From IMG/VR virus record IMGVR_UViG_3300043773_000274, positions 1 through 41,313 of that record: DNA of 41,313 nucleotides; one strand, given 5' to 3'. The position numbers and the translations under genes are program-made. This document shows positions 17,665 through 25,158 of the stretch, one piece after another. This DNA is from a virus. Every line of letters starts with the position of its first letter. Within the stretch, counting starts at the first letter, position 1. The notes beneath the pieces are model-generated. The model had not been told where the DNA came from and ran no database searches. It saw only the letters and a list, made by a program, of their open reading frames with translations.

Positions 17665-18081
17665 TTATGAAATTCTAATTAACGCAGATGACACCGTATT
17701 GGATGGCATTTCAACAACAAAGGTGGTGGTCGCCACCTTGTCGGAACCAAAATCCAATATGGCAATCGCTTTGTTGCTTTTGGTGACGTTATAGATTAAC
17801 GCGCCTCGGGCTGTGAAATTGGCGGGATTCCATGTGGGGTCGGCAAAATCGACAAAAGCTGTTGTGCCCGAGGTTTGAACCGTAACGCCCGTCAACACAT
17901 TTCCTCCGGCTACATAGCCGGTACCGGATGTTTCACCCGTTGCCGTGTAAACGGTGGTGTCCGCGCCAAGATCGGCTGTTGCCAAATACAAGGCCATCTT
18001 AAGCGTGTCGGTGTCGAGGTCGTGTACACCCAGCAAAATATCTTCTTTAAAGCTTGTGGTGAGCGTCTGGTCAAATGCCAT
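17665..18081 (-). CDS. beta-rich virion protein, paralogue B
   Basis: The 138-residue protein starts MAFDQTLTTSFKEDILLGVHDL. It is the shorter partner of the gene at 16967-17458, with the same ordered blocks (LKMALYLATADLG, TGETSGTGYVAGG, KSNKAIAILDFGSDK, VEMPSNTVSSALIRIS). It lies 1 bp from the stop of the tail adaptor, so it is co-transcribed. A decoration or fibre-attachment role is inferred from position. Divergence between the copies is substantial, suggesting they no longer substitute for each other. Confidence 0.65.
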   Translation of the reverse strand: MAFDQTLTTSFKEDILLGVHDLDTDTLKMALYLATADLGADTTVYTATGETSGTGYVAGGNVLTGVTVQTSGTTAFVDFADPTWNPANFTARGALIYNVTKSNKAIAILDFGSDKVATTTFVVEMPSNTVSSALIRIS

Positions 18082-18082
18082 A

Positions 18083-18769
18083 TCAGATCACCTTTTGCTT
18101 GTATTGACCGTCCCGATACGCATCTCCGCGCTCGAGTCCATCACCAAGTCGCTTGGCCTGCGCCAGAGCTTCTGTGTACTTGCCGTTGTACAAGGCGGTC
18201 ATGTCGGCTTCACCCTTCATGAACGTGTTCGCTTCTACCAGAGAGCCGTACAACAGGACGGGATCGTAATTGTCGCCCAGCCAAGATGTTCCTGCTGTGA
18301 CAATCGAAGTTGGATAGTAGAAGTACTGCAACTCTACGTAGTACGCAGCGTCCGGAGTTGGGCCGAGGATGAGTGATAGCTCAGTGGTAATCGCTGAATT
18401 CAGAATCGTTGGCCCAAACAAAGCGTAATATTTTGGCTCGCCCGTGTCGTTTGGACTTGGATACGCCTGACGGATAAAGTTTACATCTTTGTTGAGCAAG
18501 TACTCGTACGTGCCGGTGTCTAAGTTTGCGCCGATAACACCTGTTATCAAAGCCAAAGAAAACACAGACAAGAAGTCGTTCGGCAAAGATATGTACTTGT
18601 TGTTGAGCGTTATCAATGAGTACTGATTCTTACGAAGCGCCGGAAACTGAACGGTGTTAAAAATGCGTTCTTCGGCCTGCTCCACAAACACCGGAATGTT
18701 GTTTACGAAGTCAGTGTCGAAGTTCTGCGTGTAATCGCAGATCGCATCTGTTAACTGGGTGTAGTTCAC
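18083..18769 (-). CDS. tail adaptor (head-tail connector) protein
   Basis: The 228-residue protein has the features of the phage adaptor family: an N-terminal helical part (YTQLTDAICDYTQNFDTDFVNNIPVFVEQAEERI), then ISLPNDFLSVFSL. A beta region with ELQYFYYP follows, and a C-terminal helix with LLYGSLVEANTFMKGEADMTALYNGKYTEAL. Such proteins form the ring below the portal. It starts with GTG (18767-18769), overlapping the previous stop as GTGA; no in-frame ATG lies nearby. Confidence 0.75.
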   Translation of the reverse strand: MNYTQLTDAICDYTQNFDTDFVNNIPVFVEQAEERIFNTVQFPALRKNQYSLITLNNKYISLPNDFLSVFSLALITGVIGANLDTGTYEYLLNKDVNFIRQAYPSPNDTGEPKYYALFGPTILNSAITTELSLILGPTPDAAYYVELQYFYYPTSIVTAGTSWLGDNYDPVLLYGSLVEANTFMKGEADMTALYNGKYTEALAQAKRLGDGLERGDAYRDGQYKQKVI

Positions 18770-18969
18770 GCCATTGGTCCCCGTGCAGTGATGCCTTTAG
18801 TGGCTGCGCCATTGCCACGGGTCACTATGCCTGTGGTCTTGGTTGGCTTGTAATCGTTGCTGCGGTTGTTGCCAACAGACACGTTTAAATCTTTCATGTA
18901 CTGATTGTTGTCCGTCGGCTTGATTACCGCCTTTGTTGGGGCTGGTCTGGTTTTATACGATATGGCCAT
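18766..18969 (-). CDS. small basic protein with C-terminal RGNGAATKG-type tail
   Basis: The 67-residue strongly basic protein ends TRGNGAATKGITARGPMA, a tail seen in many small proteins of aquatic phages. It resembles the Gly/Lys/Arg tails of the basic proteins at 20.8-22.8 kb. No membrane segment or cysteine is present. Its stop overlaps the adaptor GTG start, so translation is probably coupled. The function is unknown; a virion or DNA-associated role is possible given the charge. Confidence 0.6.
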   Translation of the reverse strand: MAISYKTRPAPTKAVIKPTDNNQYMKDLNVSVGNNRSNDYKPTKTTGIVTRGNGAATKGITARGPMA

Positions 18970-18979
18970 TTTTAACTCC

Positions 18980-19369
18980 TTAAGTTACTGAGATTGTTAC
19001 TTGCCCTACCGCTGTAGTCAACACCAGATTGTTTGGCGTCAGCAACTCGGTGAAAAAACTTGCGCCGCCAACCGGTGCCCAACCCCACTGGATGTCCCGG
19101 CTACCCCCGGTATTGAACCCTGCTGCGTTTAAACCTGCCACTACATACGTTGAGTCCCTGCGCGGGTTGCGTACCGCTTGCGGGTCATCTACTGGATACA
19201 TGCCCAACTGAAGCTGGGGCTGATCCGGGTCAAAACAGGACGGACAAACCAGCATGTTGACCACTTTGGTCTTGACGATCTCTTTTCTCAGGTTGGTCAG
19301 TTTAAACTGAAATCCACACCTGTCGCACATGGCAATGCTGTTCTTGCCAGATGCGTAACGATTGCCCAT
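18980..19369 (-). CDS. zinc-ribbon-containing phage protein
   Basis: The 129-residue protein has a four-cysteine ribbon: C15-x2-C18 (MCDRCGF) and C42-x2-C45 (VCPSCFD), separated by a basic stretch (LRKEIVKTK). The C-terminal half is beta-rich and hydrophobic (WGWAPVGGASFFTELL, LVLTTAVGQVTISVT). It lies between two adaptor genes, and its ATG nearly abuts the upstream stop at 19370. A zinc-stabilised head-tail connector accessory is plausible. One GTTTAAAC encodes Leu-Asn (19127) and another Phe-Lys (19300). Confidence 0.65.
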   Translation of the reverse strand: MGNRYASGKNSIAMCDRCGFQFKLTNLRKEIVKTKVVNMLVCPSCFDPDQPQLQLGMYPVDDPQAVRNPRRDSTYVVAGLNAAGFNTGGSRDIQWGWAPVGGASFFTELLTPNNLVLTTAVGQVTISVT

Positions 19370-20302
19370 TTAAGTCCCGCTCCCCAGATACTGACGGCGT
19401 GGAACAAACCTGATAGCCGCCTTTTCGCGGTCTTCATCCGAGGCAAGCTGCCATGCCTCGTCGTATTGCTGTTTCAGCATGGGCAGGCGCTCGTATCCCG
19501 TAGGGATCTTGCCAGCTATGTAGTACGACAAACCCGCCGCCATGCACGGAACGAACCTGAAGGGCACGTCCATGATGTTGACACCCCCACCAGCATCCTG
19601 TGTCCTGCGAAGGCGCCAGTAAGCCAGCGTATAGGTCTGCGAGCCGTCCGGCGTTGGCCAGACGGTAACCGCAGGCAACTGCTCCCAGTACACGGCTGTA
19701 CCTGTGGTATGGGAGGCAGCGGTGGTGTCATTTTGAGCACGGAAGCAGTTATTCAGGGTATTCCCTGAGATGTAGCTGTAGTTGATGGTCTCGTTGTCAA
19801 TTTTAATGAAGCCGGATGCAGGAAGGCCCACCGTAGAACTGAGGGTAATTGTTGTTGCCGTCGAAGTAATAGTGCCGCTCAGCGTCAGGCCGGTAGGCGA
19901 GCTTTGTGCGTTGTACCGCTGGATCCAGATTTGGATGGGCCGCGCCTGTTGAATCTTGTTTGGGATCGTGGCGTAGGTTGATACGCTGATTCGGGTGATC
20001 GTCAGGTCTGCCTGTGTAGAAGTCGAGTTGGCGCCAGTGCGGATGACGTGCTCGAGCAGGTCAATGGTGTCAGATGGCAGGGCGTACGTGTTCTGGCCCT
20101 GCACGAAGGTGATGGTTCCCGGCTCAATCGACCACATGTTGATGCCGCGATTGGCCCAGTCGGCAAACATGATGTTTAAACTGCGTCTGGCGGTACGAAG
20201 GTCGTAACCAGTGCGCAGCTCTCCACCAGCGCGTTCAAACGCCTCCTCGACCAGATCAGTCAGGTCAAGGTTAAACGCGGAAGAGCCGGAAGTGTTTGCC
20301 AT
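19370..20302 (-). CDS. head-tail connector / tail tubular protein A-like
   Basis: The 310-residue protein begins with the helical signature DLTDLVEEAFERAGGELRTG, YDLRTARRSLNIMFADWANRG, recognisable from many podovirus connector proteins. A beta-rich insert (TTITLSSTVGLPASGFIKIDNETI) spans about residues 145-210 and is nearly the same module as one in the 718-residue tail protein. The C-terminal helix (GYERLPMLKQQYDEAWQLASDED) is typical of adaptor folds. It overlaps the next gene by 1 bp (TAATG at 20302). One GTTTAAAC (20174) encodes Leu-Asn. Confidence 0.75.
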   Translation of the reverse strand: MANTSGSSAFNLDLTDLVEEAFERAGGELRTGYDLRTARRSLNIMFADWANRGINMWSIEPGTITFVQGQNTYALPSDTIDLLEHVIRTGANSTSTQADLTITRISVSTYATIPNKIQQARPIQIWIQRYNAQSSPTGLTLSGTITSTATTITLSSTVGLPASGFIKIDNETINYSYISGNTLNNCFRAQNDTTAASHTTGTAVYWEQLPAVTVWPTPDGSQTYTLAYWRLRRTQDAGGGVNIMDVPFRFVPCMAAGLSYYIAGKIPTGYERLPMLKQQYDEAWQLASDEDREKAAIRFVPRRQYLGSGT

Positions 20303-20535
20303 TATCTAAACCCTGCTGTTTTCTTTGCAATACGTTTTGGCTGAGCTACGAACTGCTTCCCGGCGGCTTTTCCTGCTCGCTTGGCTTTGGTCGTTGCAGC
20401 GTACTCAGAAGGGCTGAGACTTTTGATCGCAGCGCTTGGAAGGTATCTTTCGCCTGTTTCAGAAGATTTTTTACCACTTTTCGTTCTCCATTTTTGGTCG
20501 CCCCAGTCCTTGAGGGATTTCTGCGGTGCCTTCAT
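20302..20535 (-). CDS. small basic conserved protein (TGERYLP family)
   Basis: The 77-residue protein is very basic, with the ordered motifs LKDWGDQKWRTKSGKKS, TGERYLPSAAIKSLSPSEYAAT and a Lys/Ala tail. It resembles a short domain of unknown function that recurs in phages and some large viruses. No catalytic signature is visible. Its stop overlaps the connector start by 1 bp and its start follows the previous gene closely. A DNA-binding or head-internal role would fit the charge. Confidence 0.7.
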   Translation of the reverse strand: MKAPQKSLKDWGDQKWRTKSGKKSSETGERYLPSAAIKSLSPSEYAATTKAKRAGKAAGKQFVAQPKRIAKKTAGFR

Positions 20536-20536
20536 A

Positions 20537-20779
20537 TCAGTCTTTGTAGCCGCCGCCAGCGGCTTTGTAGCGTTTAGCCATCAATTGGGCCTTACGGGCT
20601 GACCACTGACCTGCGCCTGTGCCCTGCACTGCGGCAGCTTTGATGCTGTTAAAGATGCGCTTGCGAAGACTGGGCTTGGTGTAGTTGCCAGCAGCGTTGA
20701 CCTTGCCACCTGCCGCCATCTTGGCAGCTTTGGGCAATTTCTTGAGGTTTACGGCCCCCATGCCACGGCTGGCCATCAT
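20537..20779 (-). CDS. small basic conserved protein (GNYTKP / QWSARKAQ family)
   Basis: The 80-residue protein is Lys/Ala/Gly-rich with AAGGKVNAAGNYTKPSLRKRIFNSIKAA and GQWSARKAQLMAKRYKAAGGGYKD, a short family I have seen in many aquatic phages, usually beside the TGERYLP protein as here. Two ATGs stand in tandem (20777-20779 and the next codon). The GTTTAAAC copy at 20780-20787 sits between this start and the preceding gene's stop, supplying that stop codon. Function unknown. Confidence 0.7.
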   Translation of the reverse strand: MMASRGMGAVNLKKLPKAAKMAAGGKVNAAGNYTKPSLRKRIFNSIKAAAVQGTGAGQWSARKAQLMAKRYKAAGGGYKD

Positions 20780-20781
20780 GT

Positions 20782-21165
20782 TTAAACCATCCGCCCTTTT
20801 GTGCCGCCCTTGGTAATGCAGCCATCAGCACGAGTGACTCCGCCTTTTGCCATTTCACGAGGAGATGGCGGCTTGCCCTTTTCAGACGTGTAAACACCAG
20901 CGTCTTGTTTGTCTTCGTACTGTTTGAGTTCTTTGGCTGTGGCTCCGCCCTTGCCGCCAGAACGACCACCGCCAACGCCGGAACCCAGAAGGCCAGACAA
21001 ACTATCGTCTTTGATGTAGCGCATAGCTTTTTGGTCAGGCACGTCGCTATCCATCAGACGAGCTTCACCTTTTTTTAGGGCTTCAGCGTCAAACTTATCG
21101 TCAGCCGTTTTACCGGCGCCCTGTGTGGACGCATAACGTGGGCCTGTGTATTTTTTAGTCGCCAT
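20782..21165 (-). CDS. basic glycine-rich protein with KGGVTRADG C-terminal tail
   Basis: The 127-residue protein starts MATKKYTGPRYASTQGAGK, has a charged middle and ends AKGGVTRADGCITKGGTKGRMV. This tail is clearly related to the ends of the two following genes (…DGIALRGKTRGKIY and …GGIESRGKTKGKII). The start has a good AAGGACT site. The stop codon TAA lies inside GTTTAAAC. I expect a virion-associated protein, with the conserved tail as a docking or processing signal; that is inference. Confidence 0.65.
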   Translation of the reverse strand: MATKKYTGPRYASTQGAGKTADDKFDAEALKKGEARLMDSDVPDQKAMRYIKDDSLSGLLGSGVGGGRSGGKGGATAKELKQYEDKQDAGVYTSEKGKPPSPREMAKGGVTRADGCITKGGTKGRMV

Positions 21166-21174
21166 GTTGAGTCC

Positions 21175-22239
21175 TTAATAGATCTTGCCGCGAGTTTTGC
21201 CACGCAATGCGATGCCGTCACCACGCTTAGAGGCCGCAGACACAGAGCTTTTGACAGATCCGCCATGAGCCATCTTTTTGACTGCGCCGCCGCGTTTTTT
21301 AGCTACAACATCGGTTATGGGTGAAGGCAGGGCCTTCTGGGGAGCTTTCGCTGCGACATCTTTAACAATTTTACCGTCACGCATAACAAAACCCTCGCCG
21401 GATACTGTTCCGGGGCGATCCAGTCGTAGACGATCTTTCATTGCCGATTTACGATTTGCCAAATTTTTAGCAAGATCAGCAATCTTTTTTAAGGTAAAAC
21501 CAGCGCCTAAAGTGCCAGCCTCTAAGCCCTTTTGAATTTGTTCATCTGAAGGCGGTTTGAAAGCTTGGTCAATGCGAGCTTGTCGTTCTTCTCTAGTGGT
21601 TGCCGCACTAGTTGCAGCCGGTTTGGCAGCAGGAGCCGCAGCCGAAGAAGAAGCCGCAGGAGCCTCATTAGATAAAGCGCCACGTTTCATGGCGCCACCG
21701 GGGGCACGAGTTGGAGTTGGCCCACTTGGCACTTTGCGATCAATCCTAGCGAGATCACCTGTTGTTGTGCCAGAGGATGTAGTGGACCTTGGTTTACTCG
21801 CAAGAATTGCCGCATTCTGAGCCGCAGCAGCCGGTTTGGCAATCGGTGTGTAATCCCGATACTTGTCAGCGCTATCAACTACCTCACCTGCTATACGGCC
21901 ACGTTGCATCATGTCAGACTGCCGCATGGCGTCCATCACGTCAGCCTCTGATTTTCCGTAGGCTTGATTCTGCCGAGAGGCATTCATGTCATCAACCATG
22001 CGGTTGGCAGCAAGCTCACTCGCTGCATCACGATCCATCTTTGCACGGCCAGCCCCAAGGCGGTTGTATGCCTGTGAGCCTTCTTGATCGATGTTGCCCA
22101 TGCGAAGACGCTCAAAGAAACCCATGGGAGCATCCTTGTTCGAGGCGGCAAGGCCAGCCATCTTGTCGGCAGTTTCTCCGCCCTCTTGAAAGCGACGAAC
22201 GCGCTTAACGGGTTTTTTCATTGGTTTCTTTGTAGCCAT
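21175..22239 (-). CDS. long basic low-complexity protein with conserved C-terminal tail
   Basis: The 354-residue protein uses the ATG at 22237-22239, which has GGAG 9 nt upstream just after the previous stop; an open frame runs further upstream but inside that gene. The N-terminus is basic (MATKKPMKKPVKRVRRFQEGGE), the middle is helical and Met/Asp/Arg-rich, then Ala/Pro/Ser-rich linkers. It ends KMAHGGSV…SKRGDGIALRGKTRGKIY. The RRFQEGGE and HGGSV glycine pairs recur in other virion proteins here. A head-internal or DNA-binding role is possible. Confidence 0.6.
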   Translation of the reverse strand: MATKKPMKKPVKRVRRFQEGGETADKMAGLAASNKDAPMGFFERLRMGNIDQEGSQAYNRLGAGRAKMDRDAASELAANRMVDDMNASRQNQAYGKSEADVMDAMRQSDMMQRGRIAGEVVDSADKYRDYTPIAKPAAAAQNAAILASKPRSTTSSGTTTGDLARIDRKVPSGPTPTRAPGGAMKRGALSNEAPAASSSAAAPAAKPAATSAATTREERQARIDQAFKPPSDEQIQKGLEAGTLGAGFTLKKIADLAKNLANRKSAMKDRLRLDRPGTVSGEGFVMRDGKIVKDVAAKAPQKALPSPITDVVAKKRGGAVKKMAHGGSVKSSVSAASKRGDGIALRGKTRGKIY

Positions 22240-22252
22240 CTTGTACTCCAAG

Positions 22253-22798
22253 TTAAATGATCTTGCCTTTGGTCTTGCCGCGAGACTCAATGCCGCCGCC
22301 TTTGGCATAGCTCATGCCGCCGCCCATCATCTTCTTGACGCCGCCACTGGAATAACCCATGCCGGTAACCTTTTTGTTGACGGGGCCACCTTTTTTCATC
22401 TTGCCTTCGCCATCTGCGGCAAAGGCTGGGACCTTTTTGCCATCTTTCATGACCATAGGCATGCCACCCTCTTTGAGGCCAGCGTGAGCTTTAGAGGCGG
22501 GTTTGGCTGCGTGTTTGGCAAGTGCAGCAGGCATGCCGCCCTTTTTCATGCCCATTTCAGCCTTTTCGTGCTTGATCATGGACTTGGGGGCACCAGCTTT
22601 TTTCATGAAGCCGATTTCCTTCTTCACCATTGCTTTGGATTCTTTCATGTCGCCACCTTTTGAAAATTTACGGCCCTTGTCCGCAGTTGAAAAATCTTTG
22701 CCCACGGACTGTGGGACGCCTACCTTTTTGGCAAACGATGGGTTATTCGCCACCGCAGCCATGAAATTGTGTTGCTTCTTACTCGTGCTTGGCATCAT
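22253..22798 (-). CDS. Lys/Met/Gly-rich basic phage protein
   Basis: The 181-residue protein begins with STSKKQHNFMAAVANNPSFA and VGVPQSVGKDFS, which resembles a short N-terminal domain found in many phage and bacterial small proteins (DUF3008-like). After that it is almost entirely Lys, Met, Gly and Ala with repeated MKKGG / KEGG blocks. It ends SYAKGGGIESRGKTKGKII, the shared tail. The start overlaps the next gene by 4 bp. High charge suggests nucleic-acid or capsid-interior association. Confidence 0.65.
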   Translation of the reverse strand: MMPSTSKKQHNFMAAVANNPSFAKKVGVPQSVGKDFSTADKGRKFSKGGDMKESKAMVKKEIGFMKKAGAPKSMIKHEKAEMGMKKGGMPAALAKHAAKPASKAHAGLKEGGMPMVMKDGKKVPAFAADGEGKMKKGGPVNKKVTGMGYSSGGVKKMMGGGMSYAKGGGIESRGKTKGKII

Positions 22799-23034
22799 TT
22801 CCCCGCTTGAATAAGCTGGTCAATCTTTGCTTCAAGGCGGTTAAACCGCTGGTCAATGTGTTCAGTAATCCGCTGAACCTCTGCTTTAGTTGTGTAATCA
22901 CGGGCGATTTCCTCTCGTGTTATGTTCAAAAGCCGCTCAAGACGCTTTATGTCTTCAAACTTCTCTCGTACAAAGAACCACAGTGCGCCCATAAAGAGCG
23001 ATAGCGCACCCGACCAGATGATGTTGATGTCCAT
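22795..23034 (-). CDS. small membrane protein with coiled coil
   Basis: The 79-residue protein has one membrane segment at residues 4-22 (IIWSGALSLFMGALWFFV), followed by a charged coiled coil with heptad-like spacing (FEDIKRLERLLNI…HIDQRFNRLEAKIDQLIQAGK). The layout resembles inner-membrane spanins or small anchored phage proteins, but it lies far from the lysin gene. Its stop overlaps the following ATG by 4 bp. The start is at 23032-23034, next to the previous stop. Confidence 0.65.
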   Translation of the reverse strand: MDINIIWSGALSLFMGALWFFVREKFEDIKRLERLLNITREEIARDYTTKAEVQRITEHIDQRFNRLEAKIDQLIQAGK

Positions 23035-23035
23035 C

Positions 23036-23293
23036 TCAGCACTTCCATCTTTTCAGAGCAGCCGCCTTGCGGGTTGGCTGGCCTTTTTCATCTTTGAGCG
23101 GCCCCGGCATGCCTGACATGCGAGCGCAGAACGAATCCTTGCGCTTGCCGCCTTGGGGCTGCGGGGCTTTCAGGTTGCTGCCTGTAGCTGCGTTGTACTT
23201 GGCACGGCCTTTGGCAGTCAAGCCTGCTCCCTTGGAGATCGGTAGCTTTTCGCCTCGACCAACCGAGAGAACCGGGCCTTTTTTCTTAGCCAT
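23036..23293 (-). CDS. small basic conserved protein ending in KRWKC
   Basis: The 85-residue protein has the ordered motifs GEKLPISKGAGLTAKGRAKYN, TGSNLKAPQP and RKDSFCARMSGMPGPLKDEKG, finishing with RKAAALKRWKC. It matches a widespread short phage family of unknown function (the name DUF6321 comes to mind, unverified). Two conserved cysteines could bind metal or pair. Its start overlaps the end of the preceding beta-rich gene by 8 bp. Confidence 0.72.
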   Translation of the reverse strand: MAKKKGPVLSVGRGEKLPISKGAGLTAKGRAKYNAATGSNLKAPQPQGGKRKDSFCARMSGMPGPLKDEKGQPTRKAAALKRWKC

Positions 23294-23777
23294 AAAATAC
23301 CGTTGCGGTTACTGAGCCACCAACGCCTACAAACATACCGTTTTTACAAAGTATGCCTTCCCCGGGAATGGTGACCGGCAAGCCAATGATGTTGTACGTA
23401 TCAAGCTCCAACAGAATGCTGCTGTAGAACGTCACCGCGCCGCTGGTTGCGGTACTGGCTGCGGTTGTTACAGTAAAAACGTTTGCGTTGGTCTTGGTAA
23501 TTGCATAGACCCCATCCACTGCTGTGCCGGTGGTGAAGTCCATAAAGACCCTATCGCCCGTCTCTAACCCGTGCGCCGTAATCGTCACTGTAACAGTGGT
23601 ACTGGCGGCAAGCCTAGCGTATGTGCCCGTCTTAGAAAATGTAGGGTCAGCCACTGCCGAACTACGCAAAGATGCCGTATTCGGAGACACCGTGATGCTC
23701 TTAAGGCGTACTTGGCTGGTAGTTACCGTCCTAGACGTTGTTACGTGATAGGACTTGACGTCGGTTTGCATGGTCAT
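23286..23777 (-). CDS. beta-rich virion protein, tandem paralogue 2
   Basis: The 163-residue protein begins MTMQTDVKSYHVTTSRTV. It shares its frame with the next gene: MTMQ.DVKSYH, VRLK.I.VSP, an AHGLETGDRV block (…NHGLAVGDRV… in the partner), IPGEG(I/V)L and a closing (V/I)FYG. The AHG…GD block is also seen in the 718-residue tail protein. It is likely a capsid or tail surface protein. Starts MTM allow either Met. Confidence 0.68.
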   Translation of the reverse strand: MTMQTDVKSYHVTTSRTVTTSQVRLKSITVSPNTASLRSSAVADPTFSKTGTYARLAASTTVTVTITAHGLETGDRVFMDFTTGTAVDGVYAITKTNANVFTVTTAASTATSGAVTFYSSILLELDTYNIIGLPVTIPGEGILCKNGMFVGVGGSVTATVFYG

Positions 23778-23786
23778 GATGCAATC

Positions 23787-24275
23787 CTATCCGTAAAATA
23801 TGGTCGTTGTTACCGTAGCAGACGGCAAGAACACATAAATACCTGCCGATGCCAATACGCCCTCGCCGGGAATCAGTGTGTAGAACGATGTTCCAGTAGC
23901 GCAATCAATCTCAGCCAACACATCCGAATACATTGTCACATTACCGCTGGTGGTTAATATGGCTGTAGTAACAGTAAATGTGCCTGTCGTTGGGACTGTA
24001 ACAACGGTGTATGTGTCTGGTACAGCCGAGCCAGTCAGGAAATTCAGAACAACTCTGTCTCCCACAGCTAGACCGTGGTTAGCATACGTAACCGTGCAAA
24101 CCGCAGTGCCGGGGATGTCGTAGGTGGCGGCTGCTGCAACATTGTTTGCAAACGCTACATTCAGGGTAGAAGTGGTGGAAGGCGAAACCACAATCCCTTT
24201 CAGGCGTACGCGGTATGGCACAGCCACACCCGTCACTGTGTTGTGATACGACTTTACGTCATACTGCATCGTCAT
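23787..24275 (-). CDS. beta-rich virion protein, tandem paralogue 1
   Basis: The 162-residue protein begins MTMQYDVKSYHNTVTGVAV and is the tandem partner of the gene at 23286-23777, of almost equal length, with the same block order and a (V/I)FYG C-terminus. The pair is separated by 9 bp. The start lies within the last 17 bp of a 57-residue gene (24259-24432), which suggests coupled translation. Head decoration is a reasonable guess. Confidence 0.68.
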   Translation of the reverse strand: MTMQYDVKSYHNTVTGVAVPYRVRLKGIVVSPSTTSTLNVAFANNVAAAATYDIPGTAVCTVTYANHGLAVGDRVVLNFLTGSAVPDTYTVVTVPTTGTFTVTTAILTTSGNVTMYSDVLAEIDCATGTSFYTLIPGEGVLASAGIYVFLPSATVTTTIFYG

Positions 24276-24432
24276 GTTGCTGCTCCGGTTCTGCTCGGTT
24301 GAGTTCTGTTAACAAAACATCCACCATTGCAATTGCTCCGTTAGCCTGTTGGATGAGGTCCAGATACTTTTGCCGTTGCTCAAGTGCCTGACCCCTCAAC
24401 CCCAACAGGTAGTCCTTATCTAACTCGGCCAT
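24259..24432 (-). CDS. 57-residue helical protein
   Basis: An ATG at 24430-24432 opens a 57-residue frame, MAELDKDYLLGLRGQALEQR…, predicted mostly helical with charged and Leu positions spaced like a short coiled coil, ending EQQHDDAV before TGA at 24259-24261. It fills an otherwise empty gap. It begins by a 1-bp TAATG overlap with the preceding stop and overlaps the next gene start by 17 bp. Those overlaps are the main evidence that it is translated. Function unknown. Confidence 0.6.
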   Translation of the reverse strand: MAELDKDYLLGLRGQALEQRQKYLDLIQQANGAIAMVDVLLTELNRAEPEQQHDDAV

Positions 24433-25004
24433 TAGGCGTTGAAGTTAGCGGCAGTAGCTGCCAGCAGGTAATAGTCACTGCCAGCAATCTTTACACGAAG
24501 ACCGTGCGTAATCTCGTTGACGTTGGTAATTGTGCCGGTAGCAGCCAATTTGGCACCAGCAACAGTTACACCAGCGAGATTCAGCAGGTAGCCGTTGGTA
24601 TCGACAGTAGCAGCGCCAGCGCCATTAAGCGAAGCGTAAATCATCGAAGTGGCTGCGCCAGTAGAAGCGCCAGAGCCAGCGTTCAACTCGATTTCAACAG
24701 GAGCGTAGGTTCCAGAAGATGTACCGGCAGACAGGGTCAACTCAGCAACAAAGGCTGAACCCAGACCAGTTGTGCGACCAGTAGCACCGTAAGTGACTTC
24801 GGCTTTCAGGGCGTTAGAAAACGAACCCAAGGCAACGTTAGTGTCCATCTGGAACAGCGTGCGTCCGCCTGTGCCGCCAACGCCCGTCATCGTGACGGCA
24901 GTTGTGCTCGCATTGAAAGCGGCGGCTCCAGTGGAGGAATTGGAAATTGTGGTGATAAAGCCGTTTTGCGAAGCAACTGGGCCGGAGAATGTGGTCAATG
25001 CCAT
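24432..25004 (-). CDS. virion protein downstream of the major capsid gene
   Basis: The 190-residue protein is Thr/Ala/Gly/Ser-rich and beta-prone (MALTTFSGPVASQNGFITTISNSS…EITHGLRVKIAGSDYYLLAATAANFNA). A similar style of protein, with 'LRVKIAGSDYYLL' near the end, follows capsid genes in many aquatic phages and is probably a capsid surface or fibre component. It is the first gene after the terminator/promoter pair at 25.1 kb, and an AAGGACC site precedes the ATG at 25002-25004. Confidence 0.6.
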   Translation of the reverse strand: MALTTFSGPVASQNGFITTISNSSTGAAAFNASTTAVTMTGVGGTGGRTLFQMDTNVALGSFSNALKAEVTYGATGRTTGLGSAFVAELTLSAGTSSGTYAPVEIELNAGSGASTGAATSMIYASLNGAGAATVDTNGYLLNLAGVTVAGAKLAATGTITNVNEITHGLRVKIAGSDYYLLAATAANFNA

Positions 25005-25093
25005 GATATGGTCCTTACATGCAAGTTAGGCGTATCAGTCTGCATGTCGTCAGCCGGGACTGTCTGATACACCGGAAAGCCCGGGGTGGCATC

Positions 25094-25122
25094 TTTATAT
25101 CATGCCGTTTAAACAATTGCAA
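25094..25122 (-). promoter_or_regulatory. sigma70-type promoter with extended -10 and GTTTAAAC spacer
   Basis: On the minus strand TTGCAA (25117-25122) is followed by 17 bp and TATAAA (25094-25099), with TG one base before the -10 (extended -10). It lies directly behind the T-tract of the terminator that follows the capsid gene and about 90 bp before the ATG at 25004. GTTTAAAC (25107-25114) sits in the spacer. It would give the small virion and tail genes their own transcript. Confidence 0.6.
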
Positions 25123-25147
25123 GAAAAAAGGGGCCGAAGCCCCTTTT
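25121..25147 (-). terminator. rho-independent terminator after the major capsid gene
   Basis: A perfect 9-bp stem (AAAAGGGGC / GCCCCTTTT) with a 4-nt loop occupies 25126-25147 and, read on the minus strand, is followed by a T-run (25124-25129 and adjacent). It starts 12 bp beyond the capsid stop. The stem alone is symmetrical, but the T-run placement favours minus-strand termination, with weaker function for plus-strand reads. Confidence 0.85.
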
Positions 25148-25158
25148 CTCATTTTCCC

